Assembly: GCF_900608595.1 (NCBI RefSeq)
Contig: NZ_UWYY01000021.1
Span: forward strand, 58,543-122,542
Direction of reading: 5' to 3'
Origin: Promicromonospora panici
GTDB taxonomy: Bacteria; Actinomycetota; Actinomycetes; Actinomycetales; Cellulomonadaceae
Length of the DNA: 64,000 bases
Position numbers and translations under genes: made by a program. Below, piece after piece: positions 8,420 through 16,403 of the stretch (positions within the stretch are counted from its first letter, which is position 1; every line of letters begins with the position of its first letter). The notes under the pieces were generated by a model, which was given only the letters and a program-made list of their open reading frames with translations, ran no database searches and had not been told where the DNA came from.

Positions 8420-9727
8420 TTACCAGCCCTCGAGACCGAGCTGCTTGGCCTGGCTCTCGACGTCCTTGTCGTAGAACGCCGCGGCGTCCTCGGCGCTGCG
8501 GATCCCGGAGCCCACCTCGACGGTGACCTTTTCCAGGTTCGGGCCCTTGACCGGGGACAGGAACTCCAGCGCGTTGGCCGTGCGGCCCTCGTCGAAGTAG
8601 GCCTGGATGTCGTCGAGCAGCGGCGGGGCGGAGTCCAGCACCTCGCACGTGCCCGCGTACGGCCCGGCGGGCGGGAGCATCTCGTTCTGCACGTCGCAGC
8701 CGGCCTCGCTGTTGGCGAACGCGACGAACTCCTTCGCCGCCTCGAGCTCGGGGCCCTCGGTGGACTGCGGGATGTACAGCGCGTTCGGCTGCCAGATCGT
8801 CGCCTGGGTGTGCTCTGCGTCCTCGGCGGGGAGGGCGAAGAACCCGAGGTCGTCCACGGCGTCCGGCGTGTTCTGCAGGACCGTCTGGATCACGCTCGAC
8901 AGCATCGGGTAGTGCACGCCCTCGCCCTCGGCGACCATCCGGGCGCCGTCCGGGAACGTCGCGGACGGGAAGTCCTCGTTGAAGAAGCCGGCCTCGGCGA
9001 CCTCCTGGTGGTGCTGGAACCCCAGGAGCGCGGGCTCCTCGGCGTAGGACCGCTGGTGCGCCGTGTACTGGTCGGCCCACTCGGGATCGACCGCGAGCAC
9101 GTTCGCGAAGTCGCCCAGCACGAAGAGCTGGCTCGTCCACGTCTCACCGTAGGTCTGGATGACCGGCGCGACGCCGTCCCCCTCGGCGGCGATCTTCTCG
9201 TTGTTCGCCATGAACTCGTCCCAGGTCTCCGGGACCGTCAGCCCGAGCTCCTCGTAGAGCGGCTTGTTGTAGACGACGCCGCCCGCGAAGGAGGCGCCCA
9301 GCGGCGCCCCGTAGAGGCCGTTGTCGGTGCTCACGACGGGGGTGAACTCCTCGGTGAGCGAGCCGACCCACTCCTGGTCGCTCAGGTCGACCAGCGACGA
9401 GTCCGGGTTGAGCGCCTGCAGCAAAGAGCCGGAGTTGTAGAAGAAGACGTCGGCCATCTCCCCCGTGGACAGCCGGGTCTTGACCAGGTTGTCGCCCTCG
9501 GTCCCGCCCGGCCGGATCTCGACGCTGACCGAGACGTCGGGGTTCTCTGCCTCGAAGGCCTCCACCAGGGCCTCGGCGGTCTCGGGGTTCGGCGCGTCCT
9601 GGGTCGTGAGAAAGGTGATCTCGGTGGGGCCGGCGTCGTCACCTCCGGACGACGAGCAGCCGGCGAGAACGAGCAGCGGGACCGCTACGGCGGCGACCGC
9701 CGCACGGTGACGCAGTGCACGGGACAT
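8420..9727 (-). CDS. Extracellular sugar-binding lipoprotein of a CUT1 ABC importer
   Basis: 435 residues. The N-terminus is a lipoprotein signal with lipobox LAGC (around residue 24) followed by a Ser/Gly linker, then a family-1 solute-binding fold (EITFLTTQDAPNPET..., VYNKPLYEELGLTVPETWDEF). It anchors on the outer face of the membrane and delivers sugar to the two permeases. The ATG at 9727 is chosen over an upstream in-frame start because AGGAGG sits at 9735-9740 and the lipoprotein signal begins there. Expression should be controlled by the divergent LacI protein through the sites at 9758-9771 and 9828-9843. Confidence 0.9.
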   Translation of the reverse strand: MSRALRHRAAVAAVAVPLLVLAGCSSSGGDDAGPTEITFLTTQDAPNPETAEALVEAFEAENPDVSVSVEIRPGGTEGDNLVKTRLSTGEMADVFFYNSGSLLQALNPDSSLVDLSDQEWVGSLTEEFTPVVSTDNGLYGAPLGASFAGGVVYNKPLYEELGLTVPETWDEFMANNEKIAAEGDGVAPVIQTYGETWTSQLFVLGDFANVLAVDPEWADQYTAHQRSYAEEPALLGFQHHQEVAEAGFFNEDFPSATFPDGARMVAEGEGVHYPMLSSVIQTVLQNTPDAVDDLGFFALPAEDAEHTQATIWQPNALYIPQSTEGPELEAAKEFVAFANSEAGCDVQNEMLPPAGPYAGTCEVLDSAPPLLDDIQAYFDEGRTANALEFLSPVKGPNLEKVTVEVGSGIRSAEDAAAFYDKDVESQAKQLGLEGW

Positions 9728-9757
9728 CTCTCTACCTCCTTGTAGAGCGAAAGGATC

Positions 9758-9771
9758 GTAGAGCGATCTAC
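9758..9771. promoter_or_regulatory. LacI-family operator 1, GTAGAGCGATCTAC
   Basis: Arms GTAGA/TCTAC around a central CG. The site lies in the 5' leader of the transporter operon, 31 bases before the binding-protein start. It is itself flanked by an 8-bp inverted repeat (GAAAGGAT 9749-9756, ATCCTTTC 9786-9793). Confidence 0.55.
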
Positions 9772-9803
9772 ACTCCCTCGACTGAATCCTTTCAGCGCCC
9801 TCC

Positions 9804-9843
9804 ACGCTAGCGAGGGGCGCTATAGAGTGTCAACCGGTCTACA
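9804..9843 (-). promoter_or_regulatory. Rhamnoside operon promoter with LacI operator 2 over the -35 box
   Basis: On the minus strand TTGACA (9833-9828) is followed after 18 bases by TAGCGT (9809-9804). The palindrome TGTCAACCGGTCTACA (9828-9843; pattern TGTnnACCGGTnnACA, central CG) covers the -35 box, the classical position for repression. It lies 17 bases before the lacI-family gene start, so it could also autoregulate that gene. Confidence 0.55.
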
Positions 9844-9860
9844 GAATCGGGAACAGAGCC

Positions 9861-10931
9861 GTGACCTCCGCACAGCCCACGCCGGACAACGGGTCTCCGG
9901 TACCGAAACCTCGCCCGTCGACGATAGAGGACGTCGCCCGCGAGGCGGGCGTCTCGCGTGCGGCGGTCTCCAAGGTGATCCGCAACGCCTACGGCGTCAG
10001 CGAGCGCATGCGGACACAGGTCGAGGCGGCGATCGAACGCCTCGAGTACCGGCCCAGGGTCGCCGCACGCGCCATGCGCGGCGCGAGCTTCACGCTCGGC
10101 TTCGAGATCCCCCAGGTGGGCAACGACTTCCTGACGATGATCGTCGACGGCGCGACCGAGGCGCTCGCCGCCACCCCGTACCAGATGATCATCGCCCCCC
10201 TCGGCCGGGAGCAGAAGAGCGACGTGGCCATCAACAGCCTCGCGGACCGTCAGGTCGACGGCATCGTGGCCATCGCCCCGCGCGTGGACCCCGCCTGGCT
10301 CGAACGGATCGCCGAGCGCACTCCCCTGGTGATGATCGGCAGGCACGACAGGTCGGACCGCTACGACACGATCACCGGCGACGACCGGTCAGGGGCCGAG
10401 CAGGTCATGTCGCACCTCATCGAGCTCGGCCACCGCCGGATCGTCCACCTCACCATCCACCCGTCGCGGCCGGAGCCGCCCTGGGCGGGCCAGGCCGGCG
10501 ACGAGCCGCACGTCATCCGCACGGCCGTCTACCGCGAGCGCATGCTCGCGCTCGGCCTCGAACCGTCGGTGATCCACACGCTGTTCGACGGCTCGGAGGC
10601 GCACGAGGTGACCCGCGCGCTGCTCGACTCCCCCGAGCCGCCGACGGCGATCTTCGCCGGCAACGACACCCTGGCGATCGGCATCCTGAGCGCCATCGCG
10701 GAGGCCGGGCTCGACGAGCGAGACGTGTCGGTGGTGGGCTACGACGACGTGCCGATCGCCCGCCACCCGCTCGTCTCGCTCACCAGCGTCGACCAGGACG
10801 GCGTGACCATGGGCCGGGAGGCGGCGCGCCTCCTGCTCGAACGGCTGGCCGGCCGGACGACGGCGGTGCAGCTCGAGAACGCCCCGCGGCTCCACGAACG
10901 CCGGTCGAGCGCCCGGCCCCGGCGGCCCTGA
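9861..10931 (+). CDS. LacI-family transcriptional regulator of the rhamnoside operon
   Basis: 356 residues, normal LacI length. The helix-turn-helix STIEDVAREAGVSRAAVSKVIRNAYGVSE (residues ~20-48) and hinge helix are followed by the periplasmic-binding-like effector domain (FEIPQVGNDFLTMIVDGATEAL... to VVGYDDVPIARH). It is divergent from the rhamnosidase/ABC operon, and two palindromes of LacI type lie between them. The effector is probably a rhamnose oligosaccharide or rhamnose (inferred). The start is GTG at 9861. Confidence 0.92.
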   Translation: MTSAQPTPDNGSPVPKPRPSTIEDVAREAGVSRAAVSKVIRNAYGVSERMRTQVEAAIERLEYRPRVAARAMRGASFTLGFEIPQVGNDFLTMIVDGATEALAATPYQMIIAPLGREQKSDVAINSLADRQVDGIVAIAPRVDPAWLERIAERTPLVMIGRHDRSDRYDTITGDDRSGAEQVMSHLIELGHRRIVHLTIHPSRPEPPWAGQAGDEPHVIRTAVYRERMLALGLEPSVIHTLFDGSEAHEVTRALLDSPEPPTAIFAGNDTLAIGILSAIAEAGLDERDVSVVGYDDVPIARHPLVSLTSVDQDGVTMGREAARLLLERLAGRTTAVQLENAPRLHERRSSARPRRP

Positions 10932-10941
10932 GCCGGCGGGC

Positions 10942-11811
10942 CTACGCCGAGATCAGGGGGATCGCGACGGCGGCGCCCAGCAGGCCGAGGACCTGCCCGG
11001 GCGCCAGGCGCTCGCGCAGGAAGACGATCGCCAGGACCACCGGTATGGCCGGGTACAGCGATGCCAGGACCACGGTCGTCGTCATGAGCCCACCGTCCAC
11101 CGCGGTCCAGTACAGGATCGTCGCGACCGTTCCCACCGCGCCGGCCACGAAGGCCGCGGACGCCGGACGCCAGGGCAGCCCCCGGGGCGCGCCGAGACCG
11201 ACCACCAGCACGACCAGGACGACGATCGAGACGACCCGGCTCACCGCGACGGGCCACAGGCCGGCGCCGGCCGGGATCCGCTCGATGGCCACAAAATGTG
11301 TCGCCAGGCCGACGCCCGCGATCAGCGCGTCGGGAACGCCCGCGATCGTCCGGCGAGGGTGATCCCCGCTGTCCCGGCGATCGCGCACGTCGCCGCCGTC
11401 CGCGCGTCCCCGGGAGACGAGCCAGATCGCGAGGAGTGCGACCACGATCCCGGCGTACGCCCACGGGGACGGGCGCTCGCGGAGCAGGAGCACACCGACG
11501 ACCACCGGCAGCGCGACGCCCGCCACGTCGCTGACGGGTGCGACGACGCTCATCGGCCCGCGGCTCATCGCCCGGTAGAGGAAGCCGACGCCGACTCCCG
11601 TCCCGATCCCGGACGCGACTCCCCAGAGGAGGGTGACTGCGGTCGGGTGCCCAGCCGGTAGCGCCGCGACCAGCACGAGGCTCAGGACCGTGCCCCCGAC
11701 CTGGGCCGCGGCCGCCACCGTGACGCCGTTCCAGGTGCGCGATACGACGCCGCTCACGAAATGGGTCAACCCGAAACAGAGCGCGGACAGGAGCGCGAGG
11801 GACTCCGTCAT
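10942..11811 (-). CDS. EamA/DMT-family transporter, ten membrane segments
   Basis: 289 residues made of two repeated EamA units, each with about five hydrophobic helices (first half to LLERPSPWAYAGIVVALLAIWLVSRG, second half from DALIAGVGLATHFVAIE). A charged cytoplasmic linker (~residues 135-160) joins them. DMT proteins export or import small metabolites; no substrate can be assigned. It lies 57 bases downstream of the MarR gene on the same strand and is probably co-transcribed with it. It converges with the lacI-family gene with only ten bases between the stops. Confidence 0.85.
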   Translation of the reverse strand: MTESLALLSALCFGLTHFVSGVVSRTWNGVTVAAAAQVGGTVLSLVLVAALPAGHPTAVTLLWGVASGIGTGVGVGFLYRAMSRGPMSVVAPVSDVAGVALPVVVGVLLLRERPSPWAYAGIVVALLAIWLVSRGRADGGDVRDRRDSGDHPRRTIAGVPDALIAGVGLATHFVAIERIPAGAGLWPVAVSRVVSIVVLVVLVVGLGAPRGLPWRPASAAFVAGAVGTVATILYWTAVDGGLMTTTVVLASLYPAIPVVLAIVFLRERLAPGQVLGLLGAAVAIPLISA

Positions 11812-11868
11812 GGGATCACCCCGCCGGGTAGCCGCTGGCGCGCTACCGGCGTCTGGCGCTCGAGCGCG

Positions 11869-12405
11869 CTACTCCCGCGGTCCATACGCTCGTGCCTCGA
11901 GGTCGGCCGCGCCGACCGGGCAGTGGGTGGTCCTGCCGTCCCCGCACGAGTCCCGGTCGCAGAGCCGGCAGAGCTGGAACTCGTCCGGGTTCTCGCGATA
12001 CGCCGCGACCAGCAGCTTCTCCAGGAGCGACGTCAGCGCGGCGCGCTCGCCGTCGTCCAGCGTGGACAGCAGCCCGGCCACGCGGTCCTCCCGGCTGGTC
12101 AGCACGGACTCGGCTGCCCTGAGGCCCTGCTCGGTCGGGTGCACGGCCACCCACTTGCCGACCGACTTGCGGCGCTCGACCAGCCCGCGCGACTCCAGGG
12201 CGTCCACCATGCGCGTCGCGGCCGACTGGGTAAGGCCCACCCGGCGGCCGAGCTCGGTGGCGGACAGCCCGGGCGCCCGGGACAGCACGACCAGCGCGGC
12301 CGTGCCGCTCGGCCCGGTGGCGGCAGCGGCGGTCGTCGCCCCCAGCAGCAGATCGGTCACCGCGAGGGACGCCGCCCCCAGCAGGTTCGCCGTCCTATCA
12401 TGCAT
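11869..12405 (-). CDS. MarR-family regulator with a C-terminal cysteine cluster
   Basis: 178 residues. The winged helix lies at ~35-100 (SATELGRRVGLTQSAATRMVDALESRGLVERR). Unlike ordinary MarR proteins it ends in LCRLCDRDSCGDGRTTHC, with Cys146, 149, 154 and 162, a CxxC-x4-C-x7-C pattern that could bind zinc or another metal or sense redox state. The start codon lies inside a 17-bp palindrome, indicating tight autoregulation. It is divergent from the arylsulfatase and followed by the EamA transporter, so one operator could control both directions. No ribosome site is visible upstream; the message may be leaderless. Confidence 0.88.
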   Translation of the reverse strand: MHDRTANLLGAASLAVTDLLLGATTAAAATGPSGTAALVVLSRAPGLSATELGRRVGLTQSAATRMVDALESRGLVERRKSVGKWVAVHPTEQGLRAAESVLTSREDRVAGLLSTLDDGERAALTSLLEKLLVAAYRENPDEFQLCRLCDRDSCGDGRTTHCPVGAADLEARAYGPRE

Positions 12406-12416
12406 GACTCATGCAT
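12400..12416. promoter_or_regulatory. MarR operator, perfect 17-base palindrome over the marR start
   Basis: ATGCATGACTCATGCAT has perfect 8-base arms around one central base. It covers the ATG of the minus-strand MarR gene and lies 122 bases upstream of the arylsulfatase start, between two divergent units. Confidence 0.65.
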
Positions 12417-12538
12417 AACACGTGACCTGGGTCACGGCAACCGCGCGCGGCAACTCACCCGAATCGGGTGTGGTCCCTCGGGAGACGAGGTCCGTAAGTT
12501 GTCGCGGCCGGGGGCCGCAGCATCGAGGAGAAACGACC

Positions 12539-14842
12539 ATGACGTCACCGGATTCGTTGCCGTTCCCCGCCACGCCGTCAGCCAGCCTGGCCGGCCGGAC
12601 GATGCAGGAGTCCCAGTACACCCAGCGGACGCGGCCGCGCCGTCTCGCCGACGACGCGCCGAACATCGTGATCATCCTGATCGACGACGTCGGGCCGGGC
12701 CTCGCCGAGACCTTCGGCGGGGAGGTCCGCACCCCGACCCTGAGCCGGATCCGCGACGGCGGCGTCGCCTACAACAGGTTCCACACCACCGCGATGTGCT
12801 CGCCCACCAGGGCGTCGTTGCTGACCGGCCGCAACCATCACCGGATCGGCAACGGGCAGATCGCCGAGCTCGCCAACGACTGGGACGGCTACTCCGGGGA
12901 GATCCCGCGCAGCAGCGCTCTCGTCGCCGAGGTGCTCCGCAACTACGGCTACGCCACCTCCGCGTTCGGCAAGTGGCACAACACGCCGGCCCTGGAGACC
13001 ACCGCGGCCGGTCCGTTCGACAACTGGCCGACGGGACTCGGCTTCGAATACTTCTACGGCTTCCTGGCCGGCGAGGCGTCGCAGTACGAGCCGCACCTGG
13101 TCCGCAACACCACGGTCGTCCGGCCCCCGAAGACCCCGGGCGAGGGCTATCACCTCTCCGAGGACCTCGCCGACGACGCGATCGGCTGGCTGCACCGGCA
13201 CCAGGCCCTGCAGCCCGACAAGCCGTTCTTCATGTACTGGGCCAGCGGATGCATGCACGGCCCGCACCACGTGGCCAAGGAATGGGCCGACAAGTACGCC
13301 GGCACGTTCGACGACGGCTGGGACGCCTACCGGGAACGAGTGTTCGCGCGGGCGAAGGAGCGCGGGTGGATCCCCCAGGACGCCGTGCTGACGCCGCGCG
13401 ACCCGACCCTGCCCGCGTGGGACGACATCCCGGAGGCCGAGCGGCCCTTCCAGCGCCGCCTCATGGAGGTCGCGGCGGGCTTCGCCGAGCACTGCGACGT
13501 CCAGGTCGGGCGCATCGTCGACGAGATCGAGCTGATGGGCCAGGGCGACAACACCCTGGTCTTCTACATCTGGGGCGACAACGGCTCCTCGGGTGAGGGC
13601 CAGTCGGGCACGGTCAGCGAGCTGCTGGCGCAGAACGGCATCCCGACGACCGTGGACATGCACATCGAGGCCCTGGACGAGCTCGGCGGTCTCGACGTCC
13701 TGGGCTCCCCCAAGGTCGAGAACCAGTACCACGCGGGGTGGGCCTGGGCCGGGAGCACGCCGTACAAGGGGATGAAGCTGCTCGCCTCGCACTTCGGCGG
13801 CACCCGCAACCCGATGGCGGTCCGGTGGCCGGCGAGGGTCACACCGGACGCGACGCCGCGCAGCCAGTTCCACCACTGCAACGACATAGCGCCCACCATC
13901 TACGAGGTCGTCGGCATCACCCCGCCACGCCTGGTCGGCGGCGTGCAGCAGGACCCGATCGACGGGGTCAGCCTCGCCTACACGCTGAACGACGCTGCCG
14001 CACCGGGCCGGCTGCGCACGCAGTACTTCGAGATCATGGGCAGTCGGGCGATCTACCACGACGGCTGGATCGCGTCCGCGTTCGGCCCCCGCGCGCCCTG
14101 GGTGCCGGGGCTCCCGCCGGGTATCCACGACTGGACGCCGGACCAGGACACCTGGGAGCTCTACGACCTCGATACGGACTGGTCGCAGGCGAACGACCTC
14201 GCGGACCGGATGCCGCAGAAGCTGGCGGAGATGAGAGAGCTGTTCACCATCGAGGCGGCCCGCAACAGCGTCCACCCGGTCGGCGGCGGACTCTGGGTGC
14301 CCGTGCTCCATCCGGAGCTGCGCATCTCGACGCCGTACCGGGAGTGGAGCTTCACCGGCGACATCACCCGGATGCCGGAGTTCTGCGCGCCCGCGCTCGG
14401 CAATCGCGCCAACACGGTGACGATCGACCTGGACGTTCCGGAGCAGGCCAACGGTGTGCTCTACGCACTCGGCGGCGCCGGCGGCGGCCTCACGTGCTTC
14501 GTCGAGGACGGAGTCCTCTGCTACGAGTACAACCTGTTCGTCGTCATGCGCACCAAGATCCGGTCGGATCGTCGCCTGCCCGCCGGGCACACGACGATCC
14601 AGATCGAGACGAAGTACGTCGAGGCGCGTCCGGCCGGCCCGCTCGCCATCACGTTCTCGGTCGACAGCGCGCCGTTCGGGGCGGGGACCGTGCCGGTGAG
14701 CGCGCCCCTCCTGTTCACGGCCAACGACTGCCTCGACATCGGCACGTGCCTCGGCGGGCCCGTGTCGCTGGACTACTTCGACAAGGCGCCGTTCGCCTTC
14801 AACGGCCGGATCGACCGGGTGGGCGTCCGGTATCTCGACTAG
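12539..14842 (+). CDS. Arylsulfatase (formylglycine-dependent sulfatase)
   Basis: 767 residues. The sulfatase signature CSPTR is at Cys87-Arg91, in TTAMCSPTRASLLTGRNHH; Cys87 would be converted to formylglycine by a formylglycine-generating enzyme encoded elsewhere. The N-terminal metal-binding NIVIILIDD (42-50) and the downstream FYIWGDNGSS supply calcium ligands. The catalytic region reaches about residue 600, followed by a C-terminal beta domain. There is no signal peptide, so it is probably cytoplasmic, as in soil arylsulfatases that scavenge sulfate esters. ATG 12539 is preferred over an earlier in-frame start because CGAGGAG lies eight bases upstream. Control by the divergent MarR protein is likely. 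Confidence 0.9.
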   Translation: MTSPDSLPFPATPSASLAGRTMQESQYTQRTRPRRLADDAPNIVIILIDDVGPGLAETFGGEVRTPTLSRIRDGGVAYNRFHTTAMCSPTRASLLTGRNHHRIGNGQIAELANDWDGYSGEIPRSSALVAEVLRNYGYATSAFGKWHNTPALETTAAGPFDNWPTGLGFEYFYGFLAGEASQYEPHLVRNTTVVRPPKTPGEGYHLSEDLADDAIGWLHRHQALQPDKPFFMYWASGCMHGPHHVAKEWADKYAGTFDDGWDAYRERVFARAKERGWIPQDAVLTPRDPTLPAWDDIPEAERPFQRRLMEVAAGFAEHCDVQVGRIVDEIELMGQGDNTLVFYIWGDNGSSGEGQSGTVSELLAQNGIPTTVDMHIEALDELGGLDVLGSPKVENQYHAGWAWAGSTPYKGMKLLASHFGGTRNPMAVRWPARVTPDATPRSQFHHCNDIAPTIYEVVGITPPRLVGGVQQDPIDGVSLAYTLNDAAAPGRLRTQYFEIMGSRAIYHDGWIASAFGPRAPWVPGLPPGIHDWTPDQDTWELYDLDTDWSQANDLADRMPQKLAEMRELFTIEAARNSVHPVGGGLWVPVLHPELRISTPYREWSFTGDITRMPEFCAPALGNRANTVTIDLDVPEQANGVLYALGGAGGGLTCFVEDGVLCYEYNLFVVMRTKIRSDRRLPAGHTTIQIETKYVEARPAGPLAITFSVDSAPFGAGTVPVSAPLLFTANDCLDIGTCLGGPVSLDYFDKAPFAFNGRIDRVGVRYLD

Positions 14843-14855
14843 CTCCGCTTTCCCG

Positions 14856-15332
14856 TCAGTCCGAGACGTCCGGTCCGGTTGATCCCCCGTACGTGGCAAT
14901 CTTGTACTCCGTGGCGGCCAGGGAGAGCGTCAGCTCCCGGATCCGGCGGCGGATGGTGTCGCGGTGCTCCAGCAGGATGTCGAGGCGCTCGGGCTCCGTG
15001 TGCTTCCCGGCGTCGACGAGCGCGACGTAGTGCTGCAGGTCGCGCATCGGCATGCCGGACAGCCGCATCCGCGTGAGGAACACCAGGCGGCGCACCGCGG
15101 CGGCGTCGTACACCCGGTGGCCGGTGGAGTCGCGGCTCACCTCGACCAGGCCCGCTCGCTCGTAGTAGCGCAGCGTGTGGGGCGAGACGTCGAGGTGCGC
15201 GGCTGCCTCGGCGATCGTCATCGGCCCGGGCGTCGCGCCCTGGTCGGCGAGGGCATGGATCACCTCGACCGACGGCGCGTCGTGCTCGCCCAGCGCCGCG
15301 AGCGCCCGCGACATCAGCTCGTCCGTGGCCAT
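14856..15332 (-). CDS. MerR-family transcriptional regulator
   Basis: 158 residues. An N-terminal extension of ~37 residues precedes the MerR winged helix MTIAEAAAHLDVSPHTLRYYERAGL; the dimerisation coiled coil follows (RLDILLEHRDTIRRRIRELTLSLAATEYKIATY). There is no metal-binding cysteine motif, so it is of the organic-effector/redox type. It follows the short-chain dehydrogenase gene on the same strand after 51 bases. That dehydrogenase's promoter contains a perfect-looking MerR operator with a 19-base spacer, so it is the likely target. ATG 15221 is an alternative start that would remove the extension. Confidence 0.85.
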   Translation of the reverse strand: MATDELMSRALAALGEHDAPSVEVIHALADQGATPGPMTIAEAAAHLDVSPHTLRYYERAGLVEVSRDSTGHRVYDAAAVRRLVFLTRMRLSGMPMRDLQHYVALVDAGKHTEPERLDILLEHRDTIRRRIRELTLSLAATEYKIATYGGSTGPDVSD

Positions 15333-15383
15333 GTGCCCCACCCTAGATCGCACCCCTGACATCCGGCCCTGGACCGCCGGACC

Positions 15384-16253
15384 TCAAAATGCCCGCACGG
15401 CCGGGGGCACGCCCGGGAAGTCCGCCGACTCGCTCGCCCGGGCCCACTTCTCGACGTCATCGAGCGCGGACGTGTAGGTGCGCCGGAGGTTGCGGACCGC
15501 CTCGGCGCCGAGCGGGAGCCGTAGCGGGGCGTCGAAAGCGTCGAGCACGTCGCGGATCACCGAGGCGCCGCGCATCGGGTCGCCCTCCTGGATGCCGTCG
15601 GCGTCGGCCATGTTGGCGCGCACCGCGCCGGTCACGGCGTCGTAGGACGGGTCCTTCGCCGCCGTGCCGAGCACGCCTGGCGCGTTGAACTCGGTGCGGA
15701 ACCGGCTGGGCTCCACGATCAGCACCCGGATCCCGAACGGCGCGACCTCGCCGGCGAGCGCCTCGGACCAGCCCTCCAGCGCGAACTTGCCGGCCGAGTA
15801 GCTGCCGACCGCGGGGAACGACATGCGCCCGCCCTGGCTGCTCATCTGCACGATCGCGCCCGACCCGCGCTCGCGCAGGTGCGGCAGGATCGCACGCACA
15901 TAGGCGGCCGGACCGAGGAGGTGCTGGTCGACCATGTCGCGCAGCCGGGCGTCCGTGATCTCCTCGGCGGCTCCGACCTGTCCGGCGCCGGCGTTGTTGA
16001 CGAGGACGTCGACGCGCCCGAACGCGTCCAGGGCCCGCTGCACGACGGCGGCTGCCCCGGCCGTGTCCCGCACGTCGTGCTCCACCGCCAGCAGCCGGTC
16101 CCCGTATCGGGCCCGGAGCGCGTCGAACCGGGCGGTCCTGCGCGCCGTCCCGACGACCCGTTCACCGGCCCGGAGCGCGGTCTCGGCCAGGGCGAGGCCG
16201 AGGCCCGAGCTCGCACCGGTGATGAGCCATGTCGTGGTGCTGGTTCTCGTCAT
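15384..16253 (-). CDS. Short-chain dehydrogenase/reductase (SDR)
   Basis: 289 residues, classical SDR length. TWLITGASSGLGLA at the N-terminus is the TGxxxGxG nucleotide site. NNAGAG follows at the end of beta4, and the catalytic Tyr-Lys pair is in SYSAGK. It is a soluble NAD(P)-dependent oxidoreductase of unknown substrate, likely induced by the neighbouring MerR regulator. ATG 16253 was chosen because the -10 box (16261-16266) lies only seven bases upstream, implying a leaderless message that starts at the ATG. A longer in-frame start at 16304 would lie upstream of that promoter. Confidence 0.85.
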   Translation of the reverse strand: MTRTSTTTWLITGASSGLGLALAETALRAGERVVGTARRTARFDALRARYGDRLLAVEHDVRDTAGAAAVVQRALDAFGRVDVLVNNAGAGQVGAAEEITDARLRDMVDQHLLGPAAYVRAILPHLRERGSGAIVQMSSQGGRMSFPAVGSYSAGKFALEGWSEALAGEVAPFGIRVLIVEPSRFRTEFNAPGVLGTAAKDPSYDAVTGAVRANMADADGIQEGDPMRGASVIRDVLDAFDAPLRLPLGAEAVRNLRRTYTSALDDVEKWARASESADFPGVPPAVRAF

Positions 16254-16260
16254 GACGGGG

Positions 16261-16291
16261 ACGCTAGGCCTTCGAGCGCGCTCAAAGGCAA
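16261..16291 (-). promoter_or_regulatory. MerR-type promoter of the SDR gene
   Basis: Minus strand: -35 TTGCCT (16291-16286), an over-long 19-base spacer, and -10 TAGCGT (16266-16261). The spacer region holds a 20-base near-palindrome (16269-16288; arms CCTTnGAGCG/CGCTCnAAGG). An elongated spacer filled by a dyad is the hallmark of promoters that MerR proteins activate by untwisting DNA. Confidence 0.65.
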
Positions 16292-16311
16292 GCCTGGTTG
16301 CCAACGGGAGA

Positions 16312-16369
16312 TCGGCAGAACGTCAGGTGGTCGGTACCCCGGGGTACAGACCACCTGACGAAATGCCGA
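16312..16369. terminator. Long perfect hairpin downstream of the P450 operon
   Basis: A 20+20 base palindrome (16321-16340 with 16341-16360) has only one mismatched position and essentially no loop. It is extended outward by TCGGCA (16312-16317) pairing with TGCCGA (16364-16369) across a 3-base bulge. It begins 35 bases after the stop of the ferredoxin reductase gene and has no U-tract. This fits the I-shaped terminators of actinobacteria; a protein-binding palindrome is the alternative. Confidence 0.6.
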
Positions 16370-16403
16370 CCGCCCGGCCAGGCCCGGCTGGGCTCGGCAG
16401 CCG

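Noticed and set aside
358..14842. Idea that the alginate-lyase pair, rhamnosidase and arylsulfatase form an ulvan-type polysaccharide utilization system
   Set aside because: The groups have different operators and regulators (unlinked LacI-type site, local LacI, MarR), no unsaturated-uronyl hydrolase or ulvan lyase is present, and the lyase-like protein carries an arabinofuranose-binding module.
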